Below are positions 8,268-16,774 of a stretch of 64,000 nt of DNA, one piece after another. Position 1 is the stretch's first letter; every line of letters begins with the position of its first letter. The translations under genes were made by a program, and so were the position numbers. The DNA is from Bacteroidales bacterium (lineage in GTDB: Bacteria > Bacteroidota > Bacteroidia > Bacteroidales > UBA932), in the NCBI GenBank assembly GCA_017454905.1, contig JAFTCB010000057.1, positions 1 through 64,000 of the forward strand. Reading direction: 5' to 3'. Below the pieces are notes generated by a model. The model had not been told where the DNA came from. It saw only the letters and a program-made list of their open reading frames with translations, and ran no database searches.

Positions 8268-9386
8268 GTGGTCACGACAGGGGCTGCGAGCTCGGTGACC
8301 ACCGCCGGGGCAACCCTCTCCGGTAGTTTCGCCAACATGACGGATGTCCGTGACTACGGCATCCGCTGGGGCACCTCGTCCTCATCCCTGACCAATGAAT
8401 CGGGCCTGAACAGTTCTGCCAAGAGTTCGGACTCCTTCTCCGTGAACCTGTCCAGCCTCGAAGCCGGCAGGACCTACTGGTACCAGGCATACGTCGTGGT
8501 CTATGACGCAGCGACGCAGTCGACGAAGACCTACTTCGGCGAGGTGAAGTCCTTCACGACTTCCTCCTCCGAGGGCCAGTTCGACTACCGTCCGTATCTG
8601 TCGAACTACGAGATGCCCGCCATCCCGCTGCAGTCCGGCACCAAGTATTCCAGCGGCAACGAGACCTTCGGTTACAAGTGGTACTCGCACCAGACGACGA
8701 ACTCGATGCAGCGTGTGGTGACCCACACCTACAAGGACGGCGGCAAAGTGATCCGCAATTACACTACCCTGGTGGACGGCAACAAGCAGGCGCCGCTCTG
8801 GACGGCCTTCGTGATGCACAAGGACATGTACCCCGATAACGATCTGGGACGTACGGGCAACTGGAAAGAAGATCCGGCCCTGCCTTCATCCTGGCAGCAG
8901 GAATCAAGCGGGAGCGGCTTCAGCCGCGGCCATTTCGTGGCCTCGAACTACCGTCAGGCCACCACGGAAGCGAACAAGCAGACCTTCTACAACACCAACC
9001 AGGCCCTCCAGTACCAGAACGGCTTCAACGACGGAGTGTGGAATACCCTGGAGAATGCCGTCGTCTCGAACGCACCGAAAGGACGGGATACGCTCTACGT
9101 GGTGGTCGGTGTGTTGTATGAGGGAAGCAAGACCCTGGACGGCGTACCGATCCCGAGCCACTTCTACAAGCTCCTGATGAAGTGCTCGTTCAATACCTCA
9201 GGCACGATGACGGCGGCGAAGGGGGTGGCTTATCTGTTCACGAATGAGTCCCACACGGGTGCGTCTTATTCGAGTTTCGCCACCACCATCGACGCCATCG
9301 AACAGCGCACGGGCTACGACTTCTTCGTCAACGTCCCCAAAGACCTGCAGGATGCAGCGGAAAAGCAGTCCGCGGCTGTCTGGTAG
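8268..9386 (+). CDS. DNA/RNA non-specific endonuclease domain, lacking its own signal peptide
   Basis: 372 residues from a GTG start. The first ~100 form a fibronectin-like beta domain (VRDYGIRWGTSS to KTYFGEVKSFTT). The rest is a NUC1/EndoA-type nuclease with the active-site SRGHFVASNYR (the usual DRGH has Ser in place of Asp) and the metal-ligand Asn within FYNTNQALQYQNGFN, followed by WNTLE. No signal peptide or lipobox is present although homologues are exported. The frame is continuous with the gene ending at 8240: nine sense codons separate its TGA from the GTG. It is therefore best read as the C-terminal part of an interrupted surface nuclease. It could be made by readthrough, by reinitiation, or not at all. 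Confidence 0.7.
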   Translation: MVTTGAASSVTTAGATLSGSFANMTDVRDYGIRWGTSSSSLTNESGLNSSAKSSDSFSVNLSSLEAGRTYWYQAYVVVYDAATQSTKTYFGEVKSFTTSSSEGQFDYRPYLSNYEMPAIPLQSGTKYSSGNETFGYKWYSHQTTNSMQRVVTHTYKDGGKVIRNYTTLVDGNKQAPLWTAFVMHKDMYPDNDLGRTGNWKEDPALPSSWQQESSGSGFSRGHFVASNYRQATTEANKQTFYNTNQALQYQNGFNDGVWNTLENAVVSNAPKGRDTLYVVVGVLYEGSKTLDGVPIPSHFYKLLMKCSFNTSGTMTAAKGVAYLFTNESHTGASYSSFATTIDAIEQRTGYDFFVNVPKDLQDAAEKQSAAVW

Positions 9387-9398
9387 CGTTTGAAACGA

Positions 9399-10487
9399 TT
9401 ACGCGATCTGCGGCCTTCCGTCGCGACGCGGCTTTTCATGCCCGAGCGAATGCTCGGGCATTTTGCCTTCCTGCAGGTCCTGCCACTCCAGGCGGTTGCG
9501 GAAGATGTCGATCGCGGTGAAGATGGCGGCGCGCATCGAGCGCGGATCCGCCTCGTCGCGGCCGGCCATTTCGAAGGCCGTGCCGTGGTCCGGCGAGGTG
9601 CGGATGACGGGCAGGCCGGCGGTGAAGTTGACGCCGTCCTCGAAGGAAAGGGCCTTGAAGGGAGCGAGCCCCTGGTCGTGGTACATGGCCAGCGTGGCGT
9701 CGAAGTCTTCGAAATGGTTAAGCCCGAAGAATCCGTCGGGGGAGAAGGGACCGAAAGCGAGGATGCCCTCGTCGGTGGCCTTCTTGATGGCGGGGATGAT
9801 GATGTCCTGCTCTTCGGTGCCGAGCAGGCCGCCGTCGCCGCTGTGGGGGTTGAGACTGAGCACGGCAATGCGGGGCTGGTCCACCACGAAGTCCTGCTTG
9901 AGCGAGTTGTTGATGAGGCGCAGCTTGCTCAGGATGCGCTCCTCGGTGATCTGCGCGGCCACGTCCTTGAGGGGGATGTGTCCGGTGACAACGGCCAGGC
10001 GGAGCCGGTGGCTGACCATGAACATCAGCGAATCCGGGGCGCCGAAGGCGTTCTGGATGTATTCGGTGTGGCCGGGGAAGCCGAAACCTTCGTTGGACAT
10101 TGCCTTCTTGTTGATCGGGCCGGTGACGAGCACGTCGATGAGCCCCTGCTTGAGTTCGCCGATGGCGGACTTGAGCGACTGGATGGCGCCGTTGGCGGAT
10201 TCGGCCGTGGCCTGGCCGGGCTCGGCATAGGCGCTGTCCGGCAGGCAGTTCACGATGTTGATGCGCTTGGGATGGGCGTCAGCGGCGGTGTTGATGACGT
10301 TGGTGTCCATCTGCTCCACCTCGGGGATGGTCTTGCGGTAGAAGCCGAAAAGCTTGGAGGAGCCGTAGATGACGGGGGTGAACTGCTCCAGGATCCGCGG
10401 GTCGGCGAGCGCCTTGATGATGACCTCGTAACCGATACCGTTGGAATCGCCCTGGGTGATGCCTACTATGATTTTTCCGTTTTGCAT
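9399..10487 (-). CDS. pdxA: 4-hydroxythreonine-4-phosphate dehydrogenase
   Basis: 362 residues, a normal PdxA length. It oxidises 4-phosphohydroxy-L-threonine in the DXP-dependent pyridoxal phosphate pathway. Diagnostic segments are the N-terminal GITQGDSNGIGYEV, the metal-binding histidines in GHIPLKD, NPHSGDGGLLG and MYHDQGLAPFK, and the phosphate-binding TGPINKKAM. The gene starts 5 nt after rnhA on the same strand, so both should share the promoter upstream of rnhA. It converges on the nuclease gene with only 12 nt between stops. Its last ~20 residues (from MPEHSLGHEK) are encoded over a terminator hairpin and look like an added tail. Confidence 0.95.
   Translation of the reverse strand: MQNGKIIVGITQGDSNGIGYEVIIKALADPRILEQFTPVIYGSSKLFGFYRKTIPEVEQMDTNVINTAADAHPKRINIVNCLPDSAYAEPGQATAESANGAIQSLKSAIGELKQGLIDVLVTGPINKKAMSNEGFGFPGHTEYIQNAFGAPDSLMFMVSHRLRLAVVTGHIPLKDVAAQITEERILSKLRLINNSLKQDFVVDQPRIAVLSLNPHSGDGGLLGTEEQDIIIPAIKKATDEGILAFGPFSPDGFFGLNHFEDFDATLAMYHDQGLAPFKALSFEDGVNFTAGLPVIRTSPDHGTAFEMAGRDEADPRSMRAAIFTAIDIFRNRLEWQDLQEGKMPEHSLGHEKPRRDGRPQIA
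9438..9464 (+). terminator. Rho-independent terminator inside the pdxA 3' end
   Basis: ATGCCCGAGC (9438-9447), loop GAAT, GCTCGGGCAT (9452-9461), then TTTT. It points in the plus direction and would end the nuclease transcript, while on the minus strand it encodes the last codons of pdxA. Confidence 0.65.
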
Positions 10488-10492
10488 ATCTG

Positions 10493-10963
10493 TTATTTTT
10501 GATCCCCGGTCAGGCCGGGGATGACATTGTCGTTCTCATAGCCCTCGTCCGGCGGCAGGCCGGGCAGGGAATACGCCGCGACGGCGAGGCGGTCGCAGCG
10601 CTCGTTCTCGGGATGGCCGGCGTGCCCCTTGATCCAGTGGAACTCCAGCCGGAAGCGGGCGGCGATGGCGTCGAACTGCGCCCAGAGGTCGTGGTTCTTC
10701 TTGCGTTTCCAGCCCTCGGTGACGGTCTTGACCACGTAGGTGGAGTCGCTGTAGACCTGCACCTGCGCGTTTTCCCATTTGATGGCCTCCAGGCCCTTGA
10801 TCACCGCCAGCAGCTCCATCCGGTTGTTGGTGGTCCGGGCGAATCCGCCGGAGAGCTCCTTGCGGGCGTCGCCGCAGCGCAGGACGGCACCCCAGCCGCC
10901 GGGACCGGGATTGCCGCTGGATGCTCCGTCGGTGTAGAGATATATCGGGGGTCTCGTTGCCAT
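10493..10963 (-). CDS. rnhA: Ribonuclease HI
   Basis: 156 residues. Cleaves the RNA strand of RNA-DNA hybrids. All catalytic carboxylates are in place: Asp in YTDGASSGN, Glu in NNRMELLAV, Asp in YSDSTYVVK and Asp in NERCDRLAV. The catalytic-loop His is in HAGHPEN. I start at ATG 10963 because the -7 box (minus-strand TAATTTTG at 10977-10970) ends 6 nt before it; the message should be almost leaderless. The C-terminal tail [13 protein letters not shown] is unlike RNase HI proper and is encoded by a REP-like palindrome that was evidently fused to the reading frame. Confidence 0.95.
   Translation of the reverse strand: MATRPPIYLYTDGASSGNPGPGGWGAVLRCGDARKELSGGFARTTNNRMELLAVIKGLEAIKWENAQVQVYSDSTYVVKTVTEGWKRKKNHDLWAQFDAIAARFRLEFHWIKGHAGHPENERCDRLAVAAYSLPGLPPDEGYENDNVIPGLTGDQK
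10502..10522. repeat. REP-like palindrome, copy 1 (inside the rnhA 3' end)
   Basis: ATCCCCGG, loop TCAGG, CCGGGGAT. Almost the same sequence occurs at 53072-53092, also at the 3' end of a minus-strand gene. Here it encodes the tail IPGLTGD of RNase HI. Confidence 0.6.
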
Positions 10964-10969
10964 TGTGTG

Positions 10970-10987
10970 CAAAATTAACTATTTTTG
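10970..10987. promoter_or_regulatory. Divergent back-to-back promoters rnhA / rfbB
   Basis: Minus -7 box TAATTTTG (reverse complement of 10970-10977) serves rnhA-pdxA. Plus -7 box TATTTTTG (10980-10987), with TTG at 10957-10959 as the -33 element, serves rfbB. Only 2 nt separate the boxes, so the two polymerases would compete. Confidence 0.55.
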
Positions 10988-11012
10988 TCTGATAATTGAA
11001 GCATTACCGATT

Positions 11013-12155
11013 ATGAATTACGAAAGGACCCTGATCATCACGGGCGGCGCCGGCTTCATCGGCAGCCATGTCGTGCGGCTGTTTGTCAACAAATACCCGC
11101 AGTACAAGATCATCAACGTGGACAAGCTGACCTACGCCGGCAACCTGGAGAACCTCCGGGATATCGAGTCCAAGCCCAACTACCGCTTTGTCCGGGCCGA
11201 TATCTGCGACTTCGACACCATCTACCAGCTGGTGCAGGATGAGCACGTGGATGGCATCATCCACCTGGCCGCCGAGTCCCACGTGGACCGTTCGATCAAG
11301 GATCCCTTCACCTTCGCCAAGACCAACGTGATGGGCACGCTCTCGCTGCTGCAGGCCGCGAAGCTGTACTGGGAGACGCTGCCGGAGAAATTCGAAGGCA
11401 AGCGCTTCTACCACATCTCCACGGACGAGGTGTACGGCGCGCTGGAGATGACGCATCCCGAGGGCATCGAGCCGCCGTTCACGACGAAGGCCAGCAGCGG
11501 CAAGCATCACCTCGCCTACGGTGAGAAATTCTTTACCGAAGACCTCAAGTACCAGCCGCACAGCCCCTACAGCGCCGCCAAGGCCTCCAGCGACCACTTC
11601 GTGCGTGCCTTCCACGACACCTACGGCCTGCCGACGATCGTGACGAACTGCTCCAACAACTATGGTCCTTACCAGTTCCCGGAGAAGCTGATCCCGCTGT
11701 TCATCAACAACATCCGGCACCGCAAGCCGCTCCCCGTGTACGGGAAAGGCGAGAACGTGCGTGACTGGCTGTATGTCGAGGACCACGCCCGGGCGATCGA
11801 TACGATCTTCCACAAGGGCCGGGTGGCCGAGACCTACAACATCGGCGGCTTCAACGAGTGGAAGAACATCGACATCATCAAGGTCCTCATCAATACGGTG
11901 GACCGCGTGCTGGGCCGTCCGGAAGGCGCCGACATGGACCTGATCACCTACGTGACCGACCGTGCCGGACACGACCTGCGCTACGCGATCGACTCCAGCA
12001 AGCTGCAGAAGGAGCTGGGCTGGGAGCCGAGCCTGCAGTTCGAGGAAGGCATCGAGAAGACCGTCCGCTGGTACCTGGACAATCAGGAGTGGATGGACCG
12101 CGTCACCAGCGGCGAATACGAGAAGTATTACGAACAGATGTACGCAGGCCGATGA
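11013..12155 (+). CDS. rfbB: dTDP-glucose 4,6-dehydratase
   Basis: 380 residues. Converts dTDP-glucose to dTDP-4-keto-6-deoxyglucose on the way to deoxysugars such as rhamnose. The Rossmann NAD motif is TGGAGFIGSH near the N-terminus. The STDEVYGAL segment and YSAAKAS (the Tyr-x3-Lys pair) give the extended-SDR active site, and NNYGPYQFPEKLIP is typical of RmlB. I start at ATG 11013 because upstream in-frame codons precede the conserved strand and lie within the promoter. rfbA, rfbC and rfbD are not nearby. The stop overlaps the start of the next gene (ATGA). Confidence 0.93.
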   Translation: MNYERTLIITGGAGFIGSHVVRLFVNKYPQYKIINVDKLTYAGNLENLRDIESKPNYRFVRADICDFDTIYQLVQDEHVDGIIHLAAESHVDRSIKDPFTFAKTNVMGTLSLLQAAKLYWETLPEKFEGKRFYHISTDEVYGALEMTHPEGIEPPFTTKASSGKHHLAYGEKFFTEDLKYQPHSPYSAAKASSDHFVRAFHDTYGLPTIVTNCSNNYGPYQFPEKLIPLFINNIRHRKPLPVYGKGENVRDWLYVEDHARAIDTIFHKGRVAETYNIGGFNEWKNIDIIKVLINTVDRVLGRPEGADMDLITYVTDRAGHDLRYAIDSSKLQKELGWEPSLQFEEGIEKTVRWYLDNQEWMDRVTSGEYEKYYEQMYAGR

Positions 12156-12916
12156 GACGCCTGCTGCCCATCCTGAGCCTGCTGCTCCTGCTCACGGGTC
12201 CCGTGGCCCGCGCTCAGGTGGCCGCGCGCGTGGACACGAGTGCGTTCCATGCCCGCCAGCTGATCGCCCCCGGCGTCCTGCTGGGCTCCGGCATCGCGAT
12301 CCACTGCTTTGCCCATGACGCCATCGATGTCCCGGTCAACCGCTGGGTGCAGGAGGAGTGGCGGCAGGGCCGCCCCGAGCGGAATTTCGACAATTACATC
12401 CAATACCTGCCCCTCGCCATGGACCTGGGGCTGGGGCTCGTCGGCGTGCGCTCCGAGCATGCCTTCGTGGACCGGACCCTCGAGACGGCGCTGGGCGCCC
12501 TGTCGCTGGGGGCCATCTCCTGGACGATGAAGGAAGTCATCAATTCGCCGCGACCCAACGGCGTGGACACGCGCTCCTTCCCCTCGGGCCACACGGACTG
12601 GGTGTTCTTCGGTGCGGAACTGGTCCGCATGGAATACGGCTGGGGCTGGGGCGCCGGCGCCTATGCGGTCGCCACGACCGTGGCCGTGATGCGCAACTAC
12701 AACAACTGGCACTGGCTGAGCGACTGCCTGGCCGGGGCCGGACTCGGCATCCTGACGGCCCACGTGGGGCAATGGCTGCTCGAGCCGACCAAGCGCCTGC
12801 TGCACATCCCCACCATCGCCTGGGACGGGGTGAAGCGGCCCGCACAGGTGGTCCTGGCGCCGACGGTGGATCCTTACAGCGGCGTCGTCTGTACGACATT
12901 GGCAATCAATTTTTAA
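12152..12916 (+). CDS. PAP2-family membrane phosphatase
   Basis: 254 residues with an N-terminal signal sequence (MRRLLPILSLLLLLTG). It carries the three PAP2 motifs: KEVINSPRP, SFPSGHTDW and a RNYNNWHWLSD segment holding the catalytic His and Asp. The family dephosphorylates lipid phosphates such as undecaprenyl-PP or phosphatidylglycerol phosphate at the periplasmic face. Its 4-bp overlap with rfbB and the 7-nt gap to the epimerase suggest a role in envelope polysaccharide or lipid-carrier turnover. The exact substrate cannot be read from sequence. Confidence 0.85.
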   Translation: MRRLLPILSLLLLLTGPVARAQVAARVDTSAFHARQLIAPGVLLGSGIAIHCFAHDAIDVPVNRWVQEEWRQGRPERNFDNYIQYLPLAMDLGLGLVGVRSEHAFVDRTLETALGALSLGAISWTMKEVINSPRPNGVDTRSFPSGHTDWVFFGAELVRMEYGWGWGAGAYAVATTVAVMRNYNNWHWLSDCLAGAGLGILTAHVGQWLLEPTKRLLHIPTIAWDGVKRPAQVVLAPTVDPYSGVVCTTLAINF

Positions 12917-12923
12917 GCATTAT

Positions 12924-13883
12924 ATGAAAGTTCTGGTCACCGGCGCTGCCGGTTTCATCGGTTTCCACCTCACGCAGCGCCTGCTCGGCAGGGGCGACGA
13001 GGTGGTCGGTATCGATAATCTCAATGACTATTATCCCGTGGCGCTCAAGCGCGCCCGCCTGGCGGAAATCCGCAGCGACCGCTTCCGTTTCATCGAGATG
13101 GACATCGCCGACCGCAAGGCGCTTCCCGCCCTCTTCGAGGCGGAGAAGTTCGACGCCGTGGTCAACCTGGCCGCACAGGCCGGCGTGCGCTATTCCATCG
13201 AGAATCCCTGGGCCTACGTGGACAGCAACCTGGTCGGCTTCGTCAACATCCTCGAGTGCTGCCGCCACTATCCGGTGCAGCATCTGGTCTATGCCAGCTC
13301 GAGCAGCGTGTACGGGGGCAACGAGAAGACGCCCTTCAGCGAGGAGGACAAGGTGGACAACCCCGTGAGCCTGTACGCCGCCACGAAGAAGTCCAACGAA
13401 CTGATGGCCAGCTGCTACTGCAAGCTCTACGGGATCAGGGCCACGGGCCTGCGTTTCTTTACGGTCTACGGCCCCTGGGGCCGTCCGGACATGTCCCCGA
13501 TGCTGTTTGCCAGCGCCATCAGCGCCGGCAAGCCCATCAAGGTCTTCAACAACGGCGACATGATGCGGGACTTCACCTACATCGACGACATCATCGAGGG
13601 CGTGGTCCGCGTGCTGGACAAGGCTCCGGCCATGCACGAGGTCTACAACATCGGCTGCAGCAATCCGGTCAAGCTGATGGATTTCATCTCCGAGATCGAA
13701 GGGGCCCTCGGGCGTCCCGCCGAGAAGATCATGCTGCCGATGCAGCCGGGCGACGTGTACCAGACCTATGCCGATACCACTAAACTGGAGCGGGACATGG
13801 GCTATAAGCCGCATGTGTCCCTCCACGAGGGCATCGGGCATTTCATCGACTGGTACAAGTCGGACAAGAATCCGCTGCGCTAG
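12924..13883 (+). CDS. NAD-dependent epimerase, UDP-glucuronate 4-epimerase-like
   Basis: 319 residues of the extended SDR family. GAAGFIGFH binds NAD, YASSSSVYGGN carries the active-site Ser/Thr region and SLYAATKKSNE the Tyr-x3-Lys. The phrase NLNDYYPVALKRARL and the FTVYGPWGRPDM loop are typical of UDP-glucuronate 4-epimerases (CapI/LpsL group), which make UDP-galacturonate for capsule or O-antigen. It is about 15-30 residues shorter than most members but appears complete. It ends 4 bp inside the converging amidase gene. UDP-GlcNAc or other hexose epimerisation cannot be excluded. Confidence 0.85.
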   Translation: MKVLVTGAAGFIGFHLTQRLLGRGDEVVGIDNLNDYYPVALKRARLAEIRSDRFRFIEMDIADRKALPALFEAEKFDAVVNLAAQAGVRYSIENPWAYVDSNLVGFVNILECCRHYPVQHLVYASSSSVYGGNEKTPFSEEDKVDNPVSLYAATKKSNELMASCYCKLYGIRATGLRFFTVYGPWGRPDMSPMLFASAISAGKPIKVFNNGDMMRDFTYIDDIIEGVVRVLDKAPAMHEVYNIGCSNPVKLMDFISEIEGALGRPAEKIMLPMQPGDVYQTYADTTKLERDMGYKPHVSLHEGIGHFIDWYKSDKNPLR

Positions 13884-16774
13884 CGGCGGGTTGCGGGTTT
13901 CTTCCCGTTGTAGAGGTAATCCAGGGCCTGCCGGAGGATCCACTCGCGGTCGGCATCTTTGAGGACCGTCTCGATCGGTACGCCGAGAGAGACGGTCCTG
14001 TAGTTGTCTCCCTGGTTCCAGACGGCGGCCGCATAGAGCGAGCCGGGGTAGCGTAGCCATACCTTGGCGCCCTTGCCCGCGGCCTTGAGGCCGTCCGGAC
14101 GCTCCACGCAGTAGATCTGTTCGTTGGGATCCTTGCTGAACGGCATGTCGGCGATGCAGCCGGTGTTGGTGCCGAAGGGGTTGGCGAGCTTGATGCCGAG
14201 TACCTCCTCCAGGAAGGCATTGGCCCGGGCGTCCCCTTCGGGGTCGGAGGCGATGGCCGCCCCGCTCACGAGCAGGTTGCCGCCGGTCTGCACGACCTTG
14301 CGCAGGGCTCCGGTGAGGGATTCCGGCCAGACGCCGAAACGGTCCGGCTTCTCGCCGCGGCCGGTGGGCGTGCGCCCCTGCTTGCCGCAGATCAGGTCCA
14401 CCGCAAAGACGGGCCCTTCCCACGCGCAGAACGCTTCCCGGGACATCGAATAGAAGGGATAGCCGAGCCGCAGCAGGGCTTTCCCGTGGACGTAGGGGTA
14501 GTCGAAGCTGTTGCCGGCGATGATCTGTCCGGCATGGTCGTCATAGGAGGCGCCGAATCCGGGGTATTCGTTGTCCACGTAGAGCGCCGAGCGGCGGAAC
14601 TCATAGTTCTCCCCGATGTAGCCGATGTCGTTGAGGTAGGGGACGCCGGTGTCCAGGCGGCTCTCGAAGCCGGCGAATCCCGGACTCTCCACCCAGGCGG
14701 GAGCGCTGACGCGGTCGAAGTTGTTGACGATCAGGACCGGGGCTTTCTGGCTGCCGCCCGGGATGCCCACCGAGAGGATCTCGGACGGGAAACTCTTGCC
14801 GCCGGCGTTGTAGGCGACCACCTTGTAGCTGTAGATATGGCCCGGCTGGACAGGCAGCTCGATGGAGGTCTCCGTGGTCTCCACGCCCTGGTCGAAGGCG
14901 CCGTCATCGATACGCGTATAGACGATGTAGCCGTCGCTGACGGCCGTCGGCTCCTTGGGGTCGGGCGTGCCTTTCCAGCGCAGGGAGACCTTGTTGCCGC
15001 CTGGCAGCTGCGTGGCGAATGCCTGCGGCGGGAGCGGCTGCACGACATAGGGGCAGTGGTAGATCTCGCTCAGCGCCTTGAGCATGCCTTTGTAGACCGC
15101 CCGGCTGGCCGTGAAGCGGAACGCCGGGTCGAGGCCGTATTTCATGTCGGAGAAGTTCTGGTGGCTCAGCAGCTCCAGGATCATCGCCGGGACGCCGGCG
15201 GTGCGGGGCTCGCTGTAGCTGCGGTCCCAGAGGCCCCGGCGGGACCATTTGCTGTCGAAGTCCAGGCGCAGGTCCTCGACGACCTGGCTCTGGACGAAGT
15301 CGCAGAGGGTACGGCTGATGATGCGGTCGCGTCCGTCGGAGAATTCCCGCTCGCCGTCGCAGCGGAGCGTGTAGATGGCGAGCGTGCCGATGGTGCTGTC
15401 ACTGGGCGTCACGCCGGCGTCGGTGTGGAAGGCGAGCGCGAGGTCTACGGGGATCTCTTTCTGCTCGCGCATCATGACCGTCCAGGCGCCGCGGGCGGCA
15501 TAGTCGTTGGTGTAGTCGGTCTCCCAGCCCCGCGTGAGGGTGCTGTCGGCGCCGGCCCACTGCATCCAGTAGTGGGCGCCTTCCGCGGATGCGGCCATCC
15601 CGGAGGTGCGGCCGCCGCGCTCGATCTTGCCCATGCCGCCGCCGATCTTGACGGCGTCCGCGGTCACGACCTCGCCCGACGCGCCCCGGTTGTCCAGGAC
15701 GACCTGCCCCTCGCTGCCTTCGGCAAATTCGAACGTGCCCAGGTAGATCCAGGTGCCGCCGCCGCGCCGCTGGTTGACGGTGAATTCGGTCTCGCCGCCC
15801 AGGTGCCGGACGGTGTAGTGCGCGGCTTTCGTGCTGGCGGGCAGGGATTTGTACGAGATGTAGACGGCATAGCGGCCGCGCTGCGTGATGCGGGGTGTCC
15901 AGGTGGCCCGGGCCGTCGCTTCGCTGCCGGAGCAGCGGGCCTGGCGTGCCGTGCCTGCGCGGAACGGATGGTCGGAGAAGGTGTAGGCGGGCTTGGTGTC
16001 GGCGAATCCTTCGCCGGCGTCGCTCCAGGTGCCGGTCTCGCCGTAGCGGCCGGCCTGGCGCATTTTCCCGTCACGCGGGCCGTCGAAACTGCGGTCGTTG
16101 TCGCAGATGATCTCGCGCCACTGCGTGTCCCGCTCGCGCGGGGTCATCACATAGGCGCCGGCATTTTCCAGCATGGGGATCAGCAGCGGCAGCACGAAGG
16201 TCTGGGTGAACATGTCCTCGACCGTCCGGTGGATGCAGGCGCGCTGCCAGGTCCAGATGTCCATGGATTCGTCGTAGTAGCGCCCGTGGCTCTGCCACAG
16301 GACGATGTAGCGGTCGGACAGGCCCTTGGGGAAAGTGCGCGCCCCGACCTGCTCGATGAAGCGGGACCGGGCCTCGCGGGGGTCGTCCGTCTTGTGGATG
16401 TAGTCGGAGGGCTTGCCGTCGGCGCGCAGGGTCGGGGTGGCGAGTTCCTCGAGGCTGTAGCGGTTGGTGATGATTTTGCCGGGGGTGAAGCCGTCGAATT
16501 TCCATTCTTTGGCGAGCTGCCCGCGGAACCATTCGACATCGGCCGTGTGCCAGGGATAGTAGGAGAGGTCGGCGTTGAAGGTGAGGTCCAGGGCCTTGCC
16601 GCTCTGGGCGACCTTGGTGACCGAGAGGAGCTGGTGGACGCTGGTGCGCCGCTCCAGCCGGGCGCCCAGGGTGTCGCAGATCGTGCGGAAATCACGGGCG
16701 CGGGGGACGTTCTGTCCGCGGGCGGGGAGGAGGATCAGCAGGCAGAGCAGCAGGGCGGGGAAACGGCGTATCAT
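13880..16774 (-). CDS. Secreted amidase with golvesin-like domain (xanthan-lyase type annotation)
   Basis: 964 residues with signal peptide (MIRRFPALLLCLLILLPARG). The N-terminal part is N-acetylmuramoyl-L-alanine amidase-like: WQSHGRYYDE, the W-x-WQR and ED-x2-T motifs, ENAGAYVMTPRERD, and later ALAFHTDAGV with GTLAIYT. A golvesin/Xly C-terminal-like carbohydrate-binding domain is inserted (TWTPRITQRGRYAVYISYK), splitting the amidase. A fibronectin type III domain follows at about residues 645-745, and then a large C-terminal domain that resembles a class I amidotransferase-like fold. This architecture is common in Bacteroidales and often labelled xanthan lyase. It is probably cell-wall remodelling. 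Third gene of a minus operon (4-bp overlap with VanZ). Confidence 0.8.
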   Translation of the reverse strand: MIRRFPALLLCLLILLPARGQNVPRARDFRTICDTLGARLERRTSVHQLLSVTKVAQSGKALDLTFNADLSYYPWHTADVEWFRGQLAKEWKFDGFTPGKIITNRYSLEELATPTLRADGKPSDYIHKTDDPREARSRFIEQVGARTFPKGLSDRYIVLWQSHGRYYDESMDIWTWQRACIHRTVEDMFTQTFVLPLLIPMLENAGAYVMTPRERDTQWREIICDNDRSFDGPRDGKMRQAGRYGETGTWSDAGEGFADTKPAYTFSDHPFRAGTARQARCSGSEATARATWTPRITQRGRYAVYISYKSLPASTKAAHYTVRHLGGETEFTVNQRRGGGTWIYLGTFEFAEGSEGQVVLDNRGASGEVVTADAVKIGGGMGKIERGGRTSGMAASAEGAHYWMQWAGADSTLTRGWETDYTNDYAARGAWTVMMREQKEIPVDLALAFHTDAGVTPSDSTIGTLAIYTLRCDGEREFSDGRDRIISRTLCDFVQSQVVEDLRLDFDSKWSRRGLWDRSYSEPRTAGVPAMILELLSHQNFSDMKYGLDPAFRFTASRAVYKGMLKALSEIYHCPYVVQPLPPQAFATQLPGGNKVSLRWKGTPDPKEPTAVSDGYIVYTRIDDGAFDQGVETTETSIELPVQPGHIYSYKVVAYNAGGKSFPSEILSVGIPGGSQKAPVLIVNNFDRVSAPAWVESPGFAGFESRLDTGVPYLNDIGYIGENYEFRRSALYVDNEYPGFGASYDDHAGQIIAGNSFDYPYVHGKALLRLGYPFYSMSREAFCAWEGPVFAVDLICGKQGRTPTGRGEKPDRFGVWPESLTGALRKVVQTGGNLLVSGAAIASDPEGDARANAFLEEVLGIKLANPFGTNTGCIADMPFSKDPNEQIYCVERPDGLKAAGKGAKVWLRYPGSLYAAAVWNQGDNYRTVSLGVPIETVLKDADREWILRQALDYLYNGKKPATRR

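Noticed and set aside
9390..10502. 370-codon plus-strand frame opposite pdxA
   Set aside because: It is the antisense of a clearly conserved pdxA; composition and lack of motifs show it is a shadow.
11013..13883. O-antigen or capsule biosynthesis cluster
   Set aside because: Only a dehydratase, an epimerase and a PAP2 enzyme are present, with no glycosyltransferases, flippase or polymerase.
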